38,403 bases of DNA from Bacteroidales bacterium (GCA_016936595.1 JAFGXO010000105.1:1-38403); one strand, 5' to 3'. Positions 17,489 through 25,652 are shown, counted from the first letter of the stretch. A program made the numbers and translations. The notes: generated by a model from the letters alone, not told the origin.

Positions 17489-19309
17489 TTACATCATTTG
17501 CATTTCAACTAAACGTTTATAAATTCCGCCACTATTAATAAGTTCGTCGTGCTTTCCGCTTTCAATTATTTTTCCGTCTTGCATTACGAATATACAATCT
17601 GCATTTTTAACCGTTGAAAGCCTGTGAGCTATAACAATAGCCGTACGATTTTTCATAATATTATTAAGAGCATCTTGCACAAGTTTTTCAGCTTCGGTAT
17701 CTAAAGCCGAAGTAGCCTCATCAAGAATTAATATTGGCGGATTTTTCATAACCGCACGGGCAATACTTAATCTCTGTTTTTGTCCACCCGATAATTTTGC
17801 ACCACCTTCTCCAATGTTAGTAGCAAACTGTTCAGGCTTTTCCATAATAAAATCGTAAGCATTTGCTATTTTGGCAGCCTCAATTAATTCATCTTTTGTA
17901 TAATTATTTACACCAAAAGAAATGTTATTTTCTATTGTATCATTAAATAAAATTGAATTTTGAGAAACAATACCAAATAAATCTCTTAATTCTTTAATTT
18001 TAAAGGTTTTAATGGGTAAACCATCAATTTTTATTTCACCATCAAAAACATCGTAAAAACGGGGTAATAAATCCACTAAAGTTGATTTACCTGAACCGGA
18101 TTCGCCAACTAAAGCTATAGTTTCACCTTTTTTGATAGTTAAATTAATATTTTTCAAAACCTCAAAATTATCTTCATATTTAAAGTTGATGTTTTCAAAT
18201 TCAATTTTATCTTTAAAATCAGTAATTATCAATGGATTATCAACTTCTCTGATACTTGAATCAGCCTCTAAAATTTCATCTATTCTTTTTATAGAAGCCA
18301 ATCCTTTTTGAATATTATAATAAGAATTAATTGTAGATTTTGCAGGAGTAATAATTTGCGAAAAAACAACCAAATAAGCAATAAAAACCTCTGAAGAAAG
18401 CGAACTGCTTTGCCCCAAAACCAGCACACCTCCAAAATACATTATTACCATTATTATTATTGTGGCAAAAAATTCGCTTACAGGGCTTGCTAACCATATC
18501 CGACGCTCAACTTTGTTCATAATTTTAAAGTATTTTTGCGAAATACCAAAAAAATTATTTTCCACTTTTCTTTCTGCATTAAAAGCCTTGATAATGCGTA
18601 ATCCGGTAATTGTTTCCTCAGTACTATTCAAAATATCACCCTGTATTTGTTGAGACAAATATGCTTTAGATTTTAAACTGCGAGATATTTTGTTAATAAT
18701 AAAACCCATAATAGGTAAAAATATCAAAACAAAAAATGTTAATTTATAACTTGTGTAAAACAAAAAGGCAAGATAAATAATTATTGAAATTGGACCGGTA
18801 AAAAGCAGTGAAAGAAGATGTTGAGAACTTTTTCTGACTTCAAGAATATCGGAGGTCATTCTAGACATAATATTACCTTTTCGTTCATCAGAAAAAAAAC
18901 TTAGAGGCAAGCTAACCAATTTTGCAAATATTTTTCGCTGATTATCGCGTGCAACTCCATTCATTAAGGGAGCCAAAATATATTTTGACGAATAAGTAAG
19001 CCCGTTTTTCATCAAAGCGGCAATAAGAATTATCAAACTTACAAAAACTAAAGCAGTTACTTCGCTATATTCCTGTATAATTTTACTTAACAAATAAAAT
19101 AAATTATGTTGCAAAGCAGTAGCTGAAAATGAAAAAGGAACAGGGTCAACTACTAATTTGTCGGGATTAAATAATATTCTTAAAAATGGAATTACCATTG
19201 TGTAAGAAAAAAGTGCAAAAAACACCGACAATGATTCTAATAAAATACTAAAAATAGCATTTTTTTGATAAGGCTTTATTTGTAATCGTAACTTTTTAAA
19301 ATCTTTCAT
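17489..19309 (-). CDS. ABC transporter, fused permease and ATPase (MsbA-like)
   Basis: The 606-residue half-transporter has six membrane helices in the first 330 residues and a nucleotide-binding domain in the rest, and acts as a homodimeric exporter in the inner membrane. The ATPase motifs are complete: Walker A GESGSGKST (402-410), Q loop IVSQNSILF, signature LSGGQKQR (from 506), Walker B ILILDEATSALDTEA and the switch His562 (IAHRLSTVKNAD). The overall look is MsbA/lipid A-type or multidrug exporter; sequence alone does not settle the substrate. The upstream gap contains a promoter-like pair at 19364-19392. It is followed by 165 bases with no recognised signal and a divergent ATPase gene. 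Confidence 0.93.
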   Translation of the reverse strand: MKDFKKLRLQIKPYQKNAIFSILLESLSVFFALFSYTMVIPFLRILFNPDKLVVDPVPFSFSATALQHNLFYLLSKIIQEYSEVTALVFVSLIILIAALMKNGLTYSSKYILAPLMNGVARDNQRKIFAKLVSLPLSFFSDERKGNIMSRMTSDILEVRKSSQHLLSLLFTGPISIIIYLAFLFYTSYKLTFFVLIFLPIMGFIINKISRSLKSKAYLSQQIQGDILNSTEETITGLRIIKAFNAERKVENNFFGISQKYFKIMNKVERRIWLASPVSEFFATIIIMVIMYFGGVLVLGQSSSLSSEVFIAYLVVFSQIITPAKSTINSYYNIQKGLASIKRIDEILEADSSIREVDNPLIITDFKDKIEFENINFKYEDNFEVLKNINLTIKKGETIALVGESGSGKSTLVDLLPRFYDVFDGEIKIDGLPIKTFKIKELRDLFGIVSQNSILFNDTIENNISFGVNNYTKDELIEAAKIANAYDFIMEKPEQFATNIGEGGAKLSGGQKQRLSIARAVMKNPPILILDEATSALDTEAEKLVQDALNNIMKNRTAIVIAHRLSTVKNADCIFVMQDGKIIESGKHDELINSGGIYKRLVEMQMM

Positions 19310-19363
19310 TTTTTAACCCAAATTTATTTTTTCTACACCGCCATAAGTTATAAAAACATACAA

Positions 19364-19392
19364 CAAAATTACTCTCATATTATTTTAGCAAA
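19364..19392 (-). promoter_or_regulatory. Candidate promoter for the ABC exporter
   Basis: On the minus strand TTTG (19392-19389), a 17-base spacer and TAATTTTG (19371-19364) resemble a Bacteroidota promoter. The box is 54 bases before the ATG at 19309. Confidence 0.45.
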
Positions 19393-19510
19393 ATTTTTCT
19401 TCCATTTTCATTAAATTTACAATTTTTATTGTTTAAATCTATTACAATTTCTTTATATCCCGAAAGAAACATTTATACTCATAAAACAAAATATTAAAAA
19501 ATTGTAAACC

Positions 19511-19993
19511 CTACAAATAAGAATGATGAATTTCAGAAGCAATAATATCAGGCACAAATCTGCTAACATCGCCCTTATACTTAATTATTTCTCTAACGAT
19601 AGTGGAACTAATGTAGGTATGTTCGGGCAAAGTTAAAAGATAGATAGATTCAATTTCGGGATACAATGATTTATTAACTTGTCCAATTTGACGTTCAAAT
19701 TCAAAATCGGCAGAAGTTCTTAAACCTCTAAGCAAAAATTTAGCACCTGTTTTTTTAGCATACTCAATAGTTAAACTGTTAAAAGTATCCACCTCTATCA
19801 TATCATAATCTCTGAATATTGCTTTTATCCATTCAGTTCTTTTTTCTTTCGAAAAAAAAGATCGTTTATCATCATTTAAACCAATGGCAATAATAATTTT
19901 ATCAAAAACAGGAATTGCTCTTTTTATAATCGAACAATGCCCTATTGTAAATGGGTCAAACGACCCCGGGAAAACGGCTATTCTTTCTTTCAT
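19511..19993 (-). CDS. coaD: Pantetheine-phosphate adenylyltransferase
   Basis: The 160-residue enzyme transfers AMP from ATP to 4'-phosphopantetheine, the penultimate step of coenzyme A synthesis. Diagnostic motifs are the nucleotidyltransferase signature FPGSFDPFTIGHCSIIKRA (with TIGH at the active site), the substrate-binding LRGLRTSADFEFERQ, and the C-terminal YISSTIVREI. Length and order are those of a normal bacterial CoaD hexamer subunit. The ATG at 19993 gives the standard N-terminus. It has a TAACTTTG box 29 bases upstream, so it is likely transcribed on its own. The ABC exporter lies 201 bases downstream on the same strand, with its own promoter-like site. Confidence 0.97.
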   Translation of the reverse strand: MKERIAVFPGSFDPFTIGHCSIIKRAIPVFDKIIIAIGLNDDKRSFFSKEKRTEWIKAIFRDYDMIEVDTFNSLTIEYAKKTGAKFLLRGLRTSADFEFERQIGQVNKSLYPEIESIYLLTLPEHTYISSTIVREIIKYKGDVSRFVPDIIASEIHHSYL

Positions 19994-20022
19994 TTAAATA
20001 ACTTTATGTAATCATAGACCGA

Positions 20023-20030
20023 CAAAGTTA
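20023..20030 (-). promoter_or_regulatory. Candidate -7 box for coaD
   Basis: TAACTTTG on the minus strand fits TAnnTTTG, 29 bases before the coaD ATG. No clear -33 TTTG. The rest of the 189-base gap up to the transaldolase gene holds a short run of TAAC repeats (about 20138-20152) and nothing else I recognise. Confidence 0.5.
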
Positions 20031-20182
20031 AAAATAAAAAAAGCCCAATTAAAATCTTTCTGTTAAAAAAGGTTTTATTAAGGCTATTAAAATACATTTC
20101 AAAAATATTTTTTAAAAAAAATTGAGATTAAATACTTAACTAACTAACTAACGGATAATCTATTGATTTAATAATTAAAAAA

Positions 20183-20845
20183 TTATTTTTTACCAACAGT
20201 GTTATTATAATCTTCTAAAAATTTTTTAATACCGCTATCAGTTAAGGGGTGTTTTAATAAACCTAAAATAGCACTTAAAGGCGAAGTAACAACGTCAGCA
20301 CCGGCTTGGGCACACTGAATAATATGTTGAGTACTACGAATAGAAGCGGCTAAAAGCTGAGTATCAAAGCCATAATATCTATAAATTTCGGCAATATTGT
20401 AAACTAATTCTATTCCATCTGAAGAAACATCGTCTAAACGACCAACAAAAGGCGACACATAAGTAGCTCCGGCTTTAGCTGCCAAAAGTGCTTGACCAGT
20501 AGAAAAAACCAAAGTACAATTTGTTTTTATTCCTTTGTCTGTTAAATACTTAATAGCTTTTAATCCGTCTTTAATAATAGGAATTTTAACCACAATATTA
20601 GGGTCAAGAGCTGCCAATTCTTCGGCTTCAGTTATCATTCCGTTAAAATCGGTAGAAATAACTTCGGCACTAACATCACCTTGAACAATATTACATATTT
20701 CAATATAATGTTTTAATAAATTATCACGGCCAACAATTCCTTCTTTTGAAACCAACGAAGGATTAGTTGTTACACCATCAAGAATACCTAAAGATTTGGC
20801 TTCTTTTATCTGCTCAATATTTGCAGTATCAATAAAAAATTTCAT
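20183..20845 (-). CDS. Small transaldolase / fructose-6-phosphate aldolase family protein
   Basis: The 220-residue TIM-barrel enzyme belongs to the short transaldolase (TalC/FSA) group. Landmarks are MKFFIDTANIEQIKEAKSLG, GVTTNPSLVSKEG, the Schiff-base lysine Lys87 in VVKIPI, TNCTLVFSTGQALLAAKAGA, and YVSPFVGRLDD. These enzymes move dihydroxyacetone units between sugar phosphates in the non-oxidative pentose phosphate pathway, or cleave fructose 6-phosphate. Both activities occur in the group and sequence alone does not separate them here, so no symbol is given. The cytoplasmic enzyme probably decamerises, as in its relatives. The gene lies downstream of the SRP RNA on the same strand, with the RNA's U-rich end between them. 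No exact TAnnTTTG box precedes it. Confidence 0.93.
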   Translation of the reverse strand: MKFFIDTANIEQIKEAKSLGILDGVTTNPSLVSKEGIVGRDNLLKHYIEICNIVQGDVSAEVISTDFNGMITEAEELAALDPNIVVKIPIIKDGLKAIKYLTDKGIKTNCTLVFSTGQALLAAKAGATYVSPFVGRLDDVSSDGIELVYNIAEIYRYYGFDTQLLAASIRSTQHIIQCAQAGADVVTSPLSAILGLLKHPLTDSGIKKFLEDYNNTVGKK

Positions 20846-20903
20846 GAGTTTGATATTTAAAATTTATAATCCAAAATATTTGTTAAGGTAGTAAAAAAAT
20901 AAA

Positions 20904-20999
20904 GGGTAAGCTACTTGTATCGCACCGCTACAACCACCTACCCTTGCTACCTTCCGGTCCTGGGGGATTTAGTGGGAGCTGGTCGTACAAGACTTACCC
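20904..20999 (-). ncRNA. ffs: Signal recognition particle RNA, bacterial small type (4.5S)
   Basis: Read on the minus strand, the RNA begins GGTAAG-type sequence at 20999 and ends with its complement at 20904: CTTACCC (20993-20999 on plus) pairs with GGGTAAG (20904-20910). The apical domain is unmistakable. CCAGGACCGGAAGGTAGCAAGG holds the conserved internal loops that bind Ffh, and the GGAA tetraloop is closed by ACC/GGT (20949-20958). About 96 nt is the usual size of the small bacterial SRP RNA, which with Ffh targets nascent membrane and secreted proteins to FtsY/SecYEG. A U-rich stretch follows the 3' end (20891-20903), and a promoter with good spacing precedes it, fixing the strand. Confidence 0.92.
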
Positions 21000-21003
21000 G
21001 CTG

Positions 21004-21032
21004 CAAAGGTAAAATCTTTTTTTTTAAACAAA
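21004..21032 (-). promoter_or_regulatory. Promoter of the SRP RNA gene
   Basis: On the minus strand TTTG (21032-21029), a 17-base spacer and TACCTTTG (21011-21004) form a Bacteroidota-type promoter. The RNA's terminal stem begins about five bases after the box, as expected for a transcription start. Confidence 0.75.
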
Positions 21033-21068
21033 AATTTTTTTCTATTTTTTTTTCAATGTTTATTCTTT

Positions 21069-21076
21069 TAGTTTTG
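21069..21076 (+). promoter_or_regulatory. Candidate -7 box for the DUF4199/glycosyltransferase pair
   Basis: TAGTTTTG matches TAnnTTTG and is 19 bases before the ATG at 21096. The SRP RNA promoter lies on the opposite strand within 40 bases, so the two units fire divergently from one small region. Confidence 0.55.
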
Positions 21077-21095
21077 CAGACTGAAATTAATCAAC

Positions 21096-21632
21096 ATGGA
21101 AGAAAACGAAAAACTATTTACTTTAAAACAATTAATGCTATATGGTGCAATAATTGGAGTTTTACTTATTTTAAACGCTCTTATGCTTAGTAGAATGGGT
21201 ATTAATATTCTTTTAAACACCGAGGAAAAATTTATTACAAACCTACAACCCCTTATCATAGGATTAGGAATTTATTTTTCATTAAAGCATTATTCGTATA
21301 AAATAATTAATGAAAGATTAAAATTCGGCAAATTTTTAGGCTTCGGAATAATTATTGGTGCATTTTCTTCAATAATATATTCTTTTTATTTAGTGATGTT
21401 TGTAACATACATTTCACCCGACACATTAGTGATTTTTAAAGAAATGATGATAGAACAACAAACAGTTTTTAATTTTCCTGAAGAAGCTTTAGAACAAGCT
21501 GTTCAAATGATGACGCACCCTATTTTTCTTTTTATCACATTCGTTTTATCAACAACATTTTGGTCGGGCGTTTTCAGCTTAATGTTTGCAATTTTTAATT
21601 TAATTATACCCAAACCTAAAAATAAAATTTAA
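21096..21632 (+). CDS. DUF4199 domain membrane protein
   Basis: The 178-residue product has four predicted membrane helices (about 15-35, 48-66, 78-102 and 145-172) and matches the DUF4199 family common in Bacteroidota. Supporting segments are LKQLMLYGAIIGVLLILNAL, LGIYFSLKHYSYKIINERLK and FGKFLGFGIIIGAFSSIIYS. The function is unknown. The stop and the next start share a base (TAATG at 21630-21634), so this gene and the glycosyltransferase are translationally coupled. It probably acts with that enzyme at the inner membrane. The transcript starts from the TAGTTTTG box just upstream. Confidence 0.85.
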   Translation: MEENEKLFTLKQLMLYGAIIGVLLILNALMLSRMGINILLNTEEKFITNLQPLIIGLGIYFSLKHYSYKIINERLKFGKFLGFGIIIGAFSSIIYSFYLVMFVTYISPDTLVIFKEMMIEQQTVFNFPEEALEQAVQMMTHPIFLFITFVLSTTFWSGVFSLMFAIFNLIIPKPKNKI

Positions 21633-22567
21633 TGAATATATCAATTGTTATACCTTTATTAAATGAAGAAGAATCCTTACCCGAACTTACTGAATGGATA
21701 GAAAAAGTAATGATTAAAAATTCATTATCGTACGAAATTATTTTTGTAGATGACGGTAGCACAGATGCTTCGTGGGAAGTGATAAACACCTTAAAACAAC
21801 AGAATAACAATGTAAAAGGCATAAAATTCAGAAGAAATTACGGTAAAGCTGCCGGTTTGCATGTTGGTTTTGTAGCTGCAAAAGGCGACGTAATTGTTAC
21901 TATGGACGCCGATTTACAAGACAGCCCCGAAGAAATACCCGGCTTATACAAAAAAATTACCGAAGAAAAATACGATTTAGTTTCGGGCTGGAAAAAGAAA
22001 CGCTACGACCCTATTTTCAGCAAAAATTTGCCAAGTAAATTGTTTAATTATTCAGCAAGAGTAATGTCAGGCATAAAATTACACGATTTTAATTGCGGAT
22101 TAAAAGCCTACAAAGCAAAAGTTGCAAAATCAGTTGAAGTTTACGGCGAAATGCACAGATATATTCCTATTTTAGCCAAACATGCAGGATTTAAAAAAAT
22201 AGGAGAACAAGTAGTTAGCCACCAAAAAAGAAAATACGGCCAAACAAAATATGGACTTAATCGTTTTATTAACGGTTTTTTAGACCTTATATCTGTAACA
22301 TTTATATCTAAATTTATTAAAAAACCAATGCATTTTTTTGGCACTTTAGGCACCTTGTTTTTTATGATTGGCTTTGGAATTTTAATTTGGTTTACTTATG
22401 CCAAATTTGCTATGAATATGTACAAAATGACAGAAAGACCTCTGTTTTTTCTTGGATTGTTAGCTGTAATTTTTGGATCTCAACTTTTTTTAACCGGATT
22501 TTTAGGCGATATTATCTCCCGAAATTCCCCTATTAGAAATGAATATCAAATAGAATCTGAAATATAA
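21632..22567 (+). CDS. Family 2 glycosyltransferase, polyprenyl-phosphate type
   Basis: The 311-residue enzyme has a GT-A domain: SIVIPLLNEEESLPELTEW, FVDDGSTDASW (Asp40/Asp41), and the metal-binding MDADLQDSPEEIPG (Asp92-x-Asp94). It continues with VSGWKKKRYDP and NCGLKAYK. Two C-terminal membrane helices (about 232-256 and 268-293) anchor it. This layout is that of DPM1/GtrB-like transferases, which load a sugar from UDP- or GDP-sugar onto undecaprenyl phosphate at the inner membrane for glycan or lipid modification. It overlaps the DUF4199 gene by one base, implying joint function. The sugar and the downstream glycan cannot be told from this window. Confidence 0.93.
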   Translation: MNISIVIPLLNEEESLPELTEWIEKVMIKNSLSYEIIFVDDGSTDASWEVINTLKQQNNNVKGIKFRRNYGKAAGLHVGFVAAKGDVIVTMDADLQDSPEEIPGLYKKITEEKYDLVSGWKKKRYDPIFSKNLPSKLFNYSARVMSGIKLHDFNCGLKAYKAKVAKSVEVYGEMHRYIPILAKHAGFKKIGEQVVSHQKRKYGQTKYGLNRFINGFLDLISVTFISKFIKKPMHFFGTLGTLFFMIGFGILIWFTYAKFAMNMYKMTERPLFFLGLLAVIFGSQLFLTGFLGDIISRNSPIRNEYQIESEI

Positions 22568-22705
22568 CTAAAAAACATCTAAAATTATAAATTTTAAACA
22601 TTTATTATAAACTTTAAACTTATCTTTAGTTTTTCGATAATATATTCAAAAAATTATTATTTTCGCAGCTATTATTTTTTTTAACACACAAAAAAACGCA
22701 CAAAA

Positions 22706-24415
22706 ATGAGCAACAATGAAGAAATAGTTCAACTAAAATTTATCACTACAAGTGATATACATGGTGCTATTTTTCAATATGATTTTATTGAAGATGAAGT
22801 TACCAGTTCTTCATTGGCTCAAATATTTACATATATCACCGAACAACGTCAAAATCCAAATCAAGAAATAATTCTATTGGATAATGGCGATATTCTACAA
22901 GGTCAACCTTTAGTTTTTTACTCAAATCTTTTTTACGAAAAAAATCGGGATTTTCAGCATATTTGTGCTCAAGTAATGAACTACATGCAATACGATGCAG
23001 CAGCAATCGGAAACCATGACATTGAAGCCGGACATGATGTTTATGACGGACTTAAGGACGATTTTGATTTTCCTTGGCTTGCAGCAAACGCTATTTGTAA
23101 AAAAACAGACGAACCATACTTTGAACCATACACTATTATTAACCGAAAAGGAGTAAAAATTGCCATTTTAGGTTTAATCACTCCGGCAATTCCAATGTGG
23201 CTACCTGAATCTAAGTGGGAAGGCATAGAATTTGAAGACATGATTATTACTGCCAGAAAATGGGTTGAACACATCAAAGAAGTTGAAAAACCCGATTTAC
23301 TTGTTGGACTATTTCATGCCGGCATAGACTACACATATAATCGCCAAACTGCCGACACATACAAAAACGAAAACGCATCGATTCTTGTGGCACAAAATGT
23401 TCCTGGTTTTGATATTATTTTTGCCGGACACGATCATCAAGAAAATAATTTACAAATAGAAAATGTTGAGGGAGAAAAAGTTATTATACTAAATCCTAAG
23501 AGTTTAGCTAATTTTGTTTCTCTTGTTAGTGTTGAAATGAAATATAATCAAGAAAACGGCAGATACGAAAAATACGACATTATTGGCTTAAACCTGCAAA
23601 TGAATTTTTGCGAAACTAATTCTGAATTTAAAAAGAAATTTGAAAAACAAGTTAATACAGTTAAAAAGTACGTTTCAGAAAATATTGGTTTTTTTAACAG
23701 ATCAATTAGCTCAAGAGAATCTCTTTTTGCCGACACAGGTTTTGTTGATTTAATTCACAGAATACAACTTGAACACACAAAAGCCGACATCTCTTTTGCT
23801 GCCCCTTTAAGTTTTGATTCTGTAATAAAAAAAGGAGAAGTGTATGTTAGAGACATGTTTAAACTATATAAATTCGACAATCTGCTATACATTGTTAGGT
23901 TAACAGGCGAAGAAATAAAAAAATACCTTGAATTTTCGTATGGATTATGGTTCAATCGAATGAGAAGCATAAACGATACTTTATTAAATTTTAAACACAA
24001 CTTCAAAGGAGAACTTGTTATGGCCGAAAAATATTACAATTTTTCTTCGGCAGCAGGCATAAATTACTCTGTATATCTAAAAAAACCTTATGGCCAAAAA
24101 ATAGAAATTCATAGCATGGCAAACGGCCAAGCCTTTGACGAAAAAAAAATATATAATGTTGTATTAAACTCTTACAGAGGCAACGGTGGCGGAGGGCACC
24201 TAATAGAAGGATCTAAAATTCCACACGCCGAACTCCATAAACGCATTCTTTGGAAATCAGAAAAAGACGTTCGTACAATCATTATGGATTGGATTAAAAA
24301 AACGAATACAGTTACACCTTCGGCTTTGGGACAATGGAGGGCAGTTCCAAAAAGTTGGTGGCACAGAGGCAGACTTATTTCGATAAAAGTACTCTTTAAC
24401 AACAAAAAAAGCTGA
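22706..24415 (+). CDS. UshA/CpdB-like 5'-nucleotidase or cyclic phosphodiesterase, no signal peptide
   Basis: The 569-residue protein has an N-terminal metallophosphatase domain with all metal ligands: SDIHG (Asp17, His19), DNGD (Asp59/Asp62), GNHD (102-105), LFHAGIDY and GHDHQEN. The C-terminal 5'-nucleotidase domain (about 330-530) carries YNFSSAAGINYSVYLKKPYG and YNVVLNSYRGNGGGGH, typical of nucleotide recognition. Relatives hydrolyse nucleotides or 2',3'-cyclic nucleotides in the periplasm. Here the N-terminus (MSNNEEIVQLKFITTSDIHG) has no signal peptide, and a TAA stands in frame 24 bases before the ATG, so a missed leader is excluded. The enzyme appears cytoplasmic, or exported by an unusual route. 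A terminator begins inside the last codons. Confidence 0.9.
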   Translation: MSNNEEIVQLKFITTSDIHGAIFQYDFIEDEVTSSSLAQIFTYITEQRQNPNQEIILLDNGDILQGQPLVFYSNLFYEKNRDFQHICAQVMNYMQYDAAAIGNHDIEAGHDVYDGLKDDFDFPWLAANAICKKTDEPYFEPYTIINRKGVKIAILGLITPAIPMWLPESKWEGIEFEDMIITARKWVEHIKEVEKPDLLVGLFHAGIDYTYNRQTADTYKNENASILVAQNVPGFDIIFAGHDHQENNLQIENVEGEKVIILNPKSLANFVSLVSVEMKYNQENGRYEKYDIIGLNLQMNFCETNSEFKKKFEKQVNTVKKYVSENIGFFNRSISSRESLFADTGFVDLIHRIQLEHTKADISFAAPLSFDSVIKKGEVYVRDMFKLYKFDNLLYIVRLTGEEIKKYLEFSYGLWFNRMRSINDTLLNFKHNFKGELVMAEKYYNFSSAAGINYSVYLKKPYGQKIEIHSMANGQAFDEKKIYNVVLNSYRGNGGGGHLIEGSKIPHAELHKRILWKSEKDVRTIIMDWIKKTNTVTPSALGQWRAVPKSWWHRGRLISIKVLFNNKKS

Positions 24416-24437
24416 TTTTTACAATCAGCTTTTTTTA
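24404..24437 (+). terminator. Bidirectional terminator between the nucleotidase and thioredoxin genes
   Basis: AGCTGATT (24410-24417) pairs with AATCAGCT (24423-24430) around a five-base loop, flanked by seven A and seven T. It contains the nucleotidase stop codon and serves both convergent genes. Confidence 0.82.
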
Positions 24438-24488
24438 TTTTAGAACAACATTTTAATTCAATGAGTTCAACATAAACTATCATTTTAT

Positions 24489-24854
24489 TTACTCTGTAAT
24501 TTTAAACACATCAGAAATAGCCTGTTTTAACGATTCCTTTGGTAAAGCACCAACTGCCATTTGTGGCTGTCCATCTATAGGAACAAACAATAACGAAGGA
24601 ATACTTCTAATTCCAAACATTCCGGCTAAACGTTGTTGCTCTTCGGTATTTACTTTAAAAACCTGTATTTTATCACCATACTCTTGTTGTAATTCGTCTA
24701 AAATAGGTCCAATCATTTTACAAGGACGACACCATTCTGCCCAAAAATCTATAATTGAAGGAACACTTCCTTCATATTTCCATTCCTGATTTGCGTCATA
24801 ATTAAAAACTTTTTCTTTAAAAGTCTCTTCGTTCAAATGAATAACTTCAGCCAT
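24489..24854 (-). CDS. trxA: Thioredoxin with CRPC active site
   Basis: The 121-residue product is a cytoplasmic thioredoxin that reduces protein disulfides. The fold markers are DFWAEWCRPCKMIGPILDEL with active-site Cys42 and Cys45, VFKVNTEEQQRLAGMFGIRS, and the cis-proline segment IPSLLF. The residues between the cysteines are Arg-Pro rather than the common Gly-Pro, which may shift the redox potential or partner choice. The N-terminal insertion ANQEWKYEGSVPSIIDF is the form usual in Bacteroidota. The open frame extends back to 24965, but the added residues (basic, Cys-rich) do not fit the family; the ATG at 24854 gives a normal start. The 236-base gap upstream holds a GACAAATTGTC palindrome (24920-24930) and no exact TAnnTTTG box. 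Confidence 0.93.
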   Translation of the reverse strand: MAEVIHLNEETFKEKVFNYDANQEWKYEGSVPSIIDFWAEWCRPCKMIGPILDELQQEYGDKIQVFKVNTEEQQRLAGMFGIRSIPSLLFVPIDGQPQMAVGALPKESLKQAISDVFKITE

Positions 24855-25090
24855 ATTAATTTTTTTAAATTTTTTATTTTCACACAAACATTCAAAGAAA
24901 GTACCAATAAATTTAAAAAGACAAATTGTCATATTTTCAATTCTTAATATGTTTTTTTTAAACAAATTAAAACATTTAGTTTAAAAAAAGCGTTAGTTAA
25001 AAATAAATTTGTAATTAATCACAAAAAAGATGAAATTTGCATCTGATTAAATCAATAAAAAAAAACGTTTAACTTTTAAAAAATAAATTT

Positions 25091-25597
25091 ATGAAAAAGT
25101 ATTTATTTCTTTTAGCCGTAGTAGCTTCGGTTTTTATTTTTAGCTGCAACCAAGTACCCTCTATGACTGCAACAATTGATGGAGTTTCAACAAATTTTAT
25201 GTTCCGACAAAGTAACAAAGTAGTTATTCCTGAAGTTGGCGATGGTATGGTTATTCTTGCCACTACCGGCATAGATTCAACCGACGGAGAATATCTTGTA
25301 TTACTTGTTAGAGGAGCAGATCAAGGCACTTATGATTTAAGTACTACTCTAACAAACGGCAAATTACAATGTGAAGCTATTTATCGTCCAAACGATACTA
25401 CACATTATGTTGCAAAATCCGGTTCCATAACTATTACAAGCATTACAAGCAAAAAAGTTTCCGGAACTTTTAACCTTACTTTAACAAATAAAGTATTGGA
25501 AGCTGATATCATTAACATTACCAATGGTAAATTTGACTATTTAAGATATTTTGAAGCAGATATTGCAGATTTAGCAAATATTGCACTTGATTTTTAA
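25091..25597 (+). CDS. Small lipoprotein, DUF6252-like
   Basis: The 168-residue product starts with a lipoprotein signal (MKKYLFLLAVVASVFIFSC, Cys19). The mature part is all-beta in character. It opens with MTATIDGVSTNF and later has SGSITITSITSKKVSGTFNL, the look of Bacteroidota DUF6252-type proteins, whose role is unknown. The middle contains LRGADQGTYDL-like turns (VRGADQGTYDLST). It probably sits on the envelope. A strong terminator follows, so it is monocistronic. A GACAAATTGTC palindrome lies between stop and terminator (25599-25609), identical to one in the thioredoxin leader. The start is the ATG directly before the signal peptide. The family call is by resemblance only. Confidence 0.6.
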   Translation: MKKYLFLLAVVASVFIFSCNQVPSMTATIDGVSTNFMFRQSNKVVIPEVGDGMVILATTGIDSTDGEYLVLLVRGADQGTYDLSTTLTNGKLQCEAIYRPNDTTHYVAKSGSITITSITSKKVSGTFNLTLTNKVLEADIINITNGKFDYLRYFEADIADLANIALDF

Positions 25598-25616
25598 AGA
25601 CAAATTGTCTTGTTAT

Positions 25617-25652
25617 AAAAAAAGATTGACAAAATTGTCAATCTTTTTTTTT
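25617..25652 (+). terminator. Intrinsic terminator after the small lipoprotein gene
   Basis: Sixteen bases (25617-25632, A run then GATTGACAA) are complementary to 25635-25650, ending in nine T. The two-base centre means the top pairs open to form the loop. Confidence 0.85.

Noticed and set aside
20138-20152. TAAC short tandem repeat
   Set aside because: Fewer than four units in A+T-rich spacer DNA; too short to call a functional repeat.
20915-21190. Open plus-strand frame of 91 codons across the SRP RNA region
   Set aside because: It covers the SRP RNA, its promoter and the start of the DUF4199 gene; its sequence has no protein-like character.
24172-24483. Minus-strand frame opposite the end of the nucleotidase gene
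   Set aside because: It reads through the terminator hairpin and the coding strand of a clear enzyme, with no family likeness.
24855-24965. N-terminal extension of thioredoxin
   Set aside because: The added residues fit no thioredoxin, look like translated non-coding DNA, and include the GACAAATTGTC palindrome.
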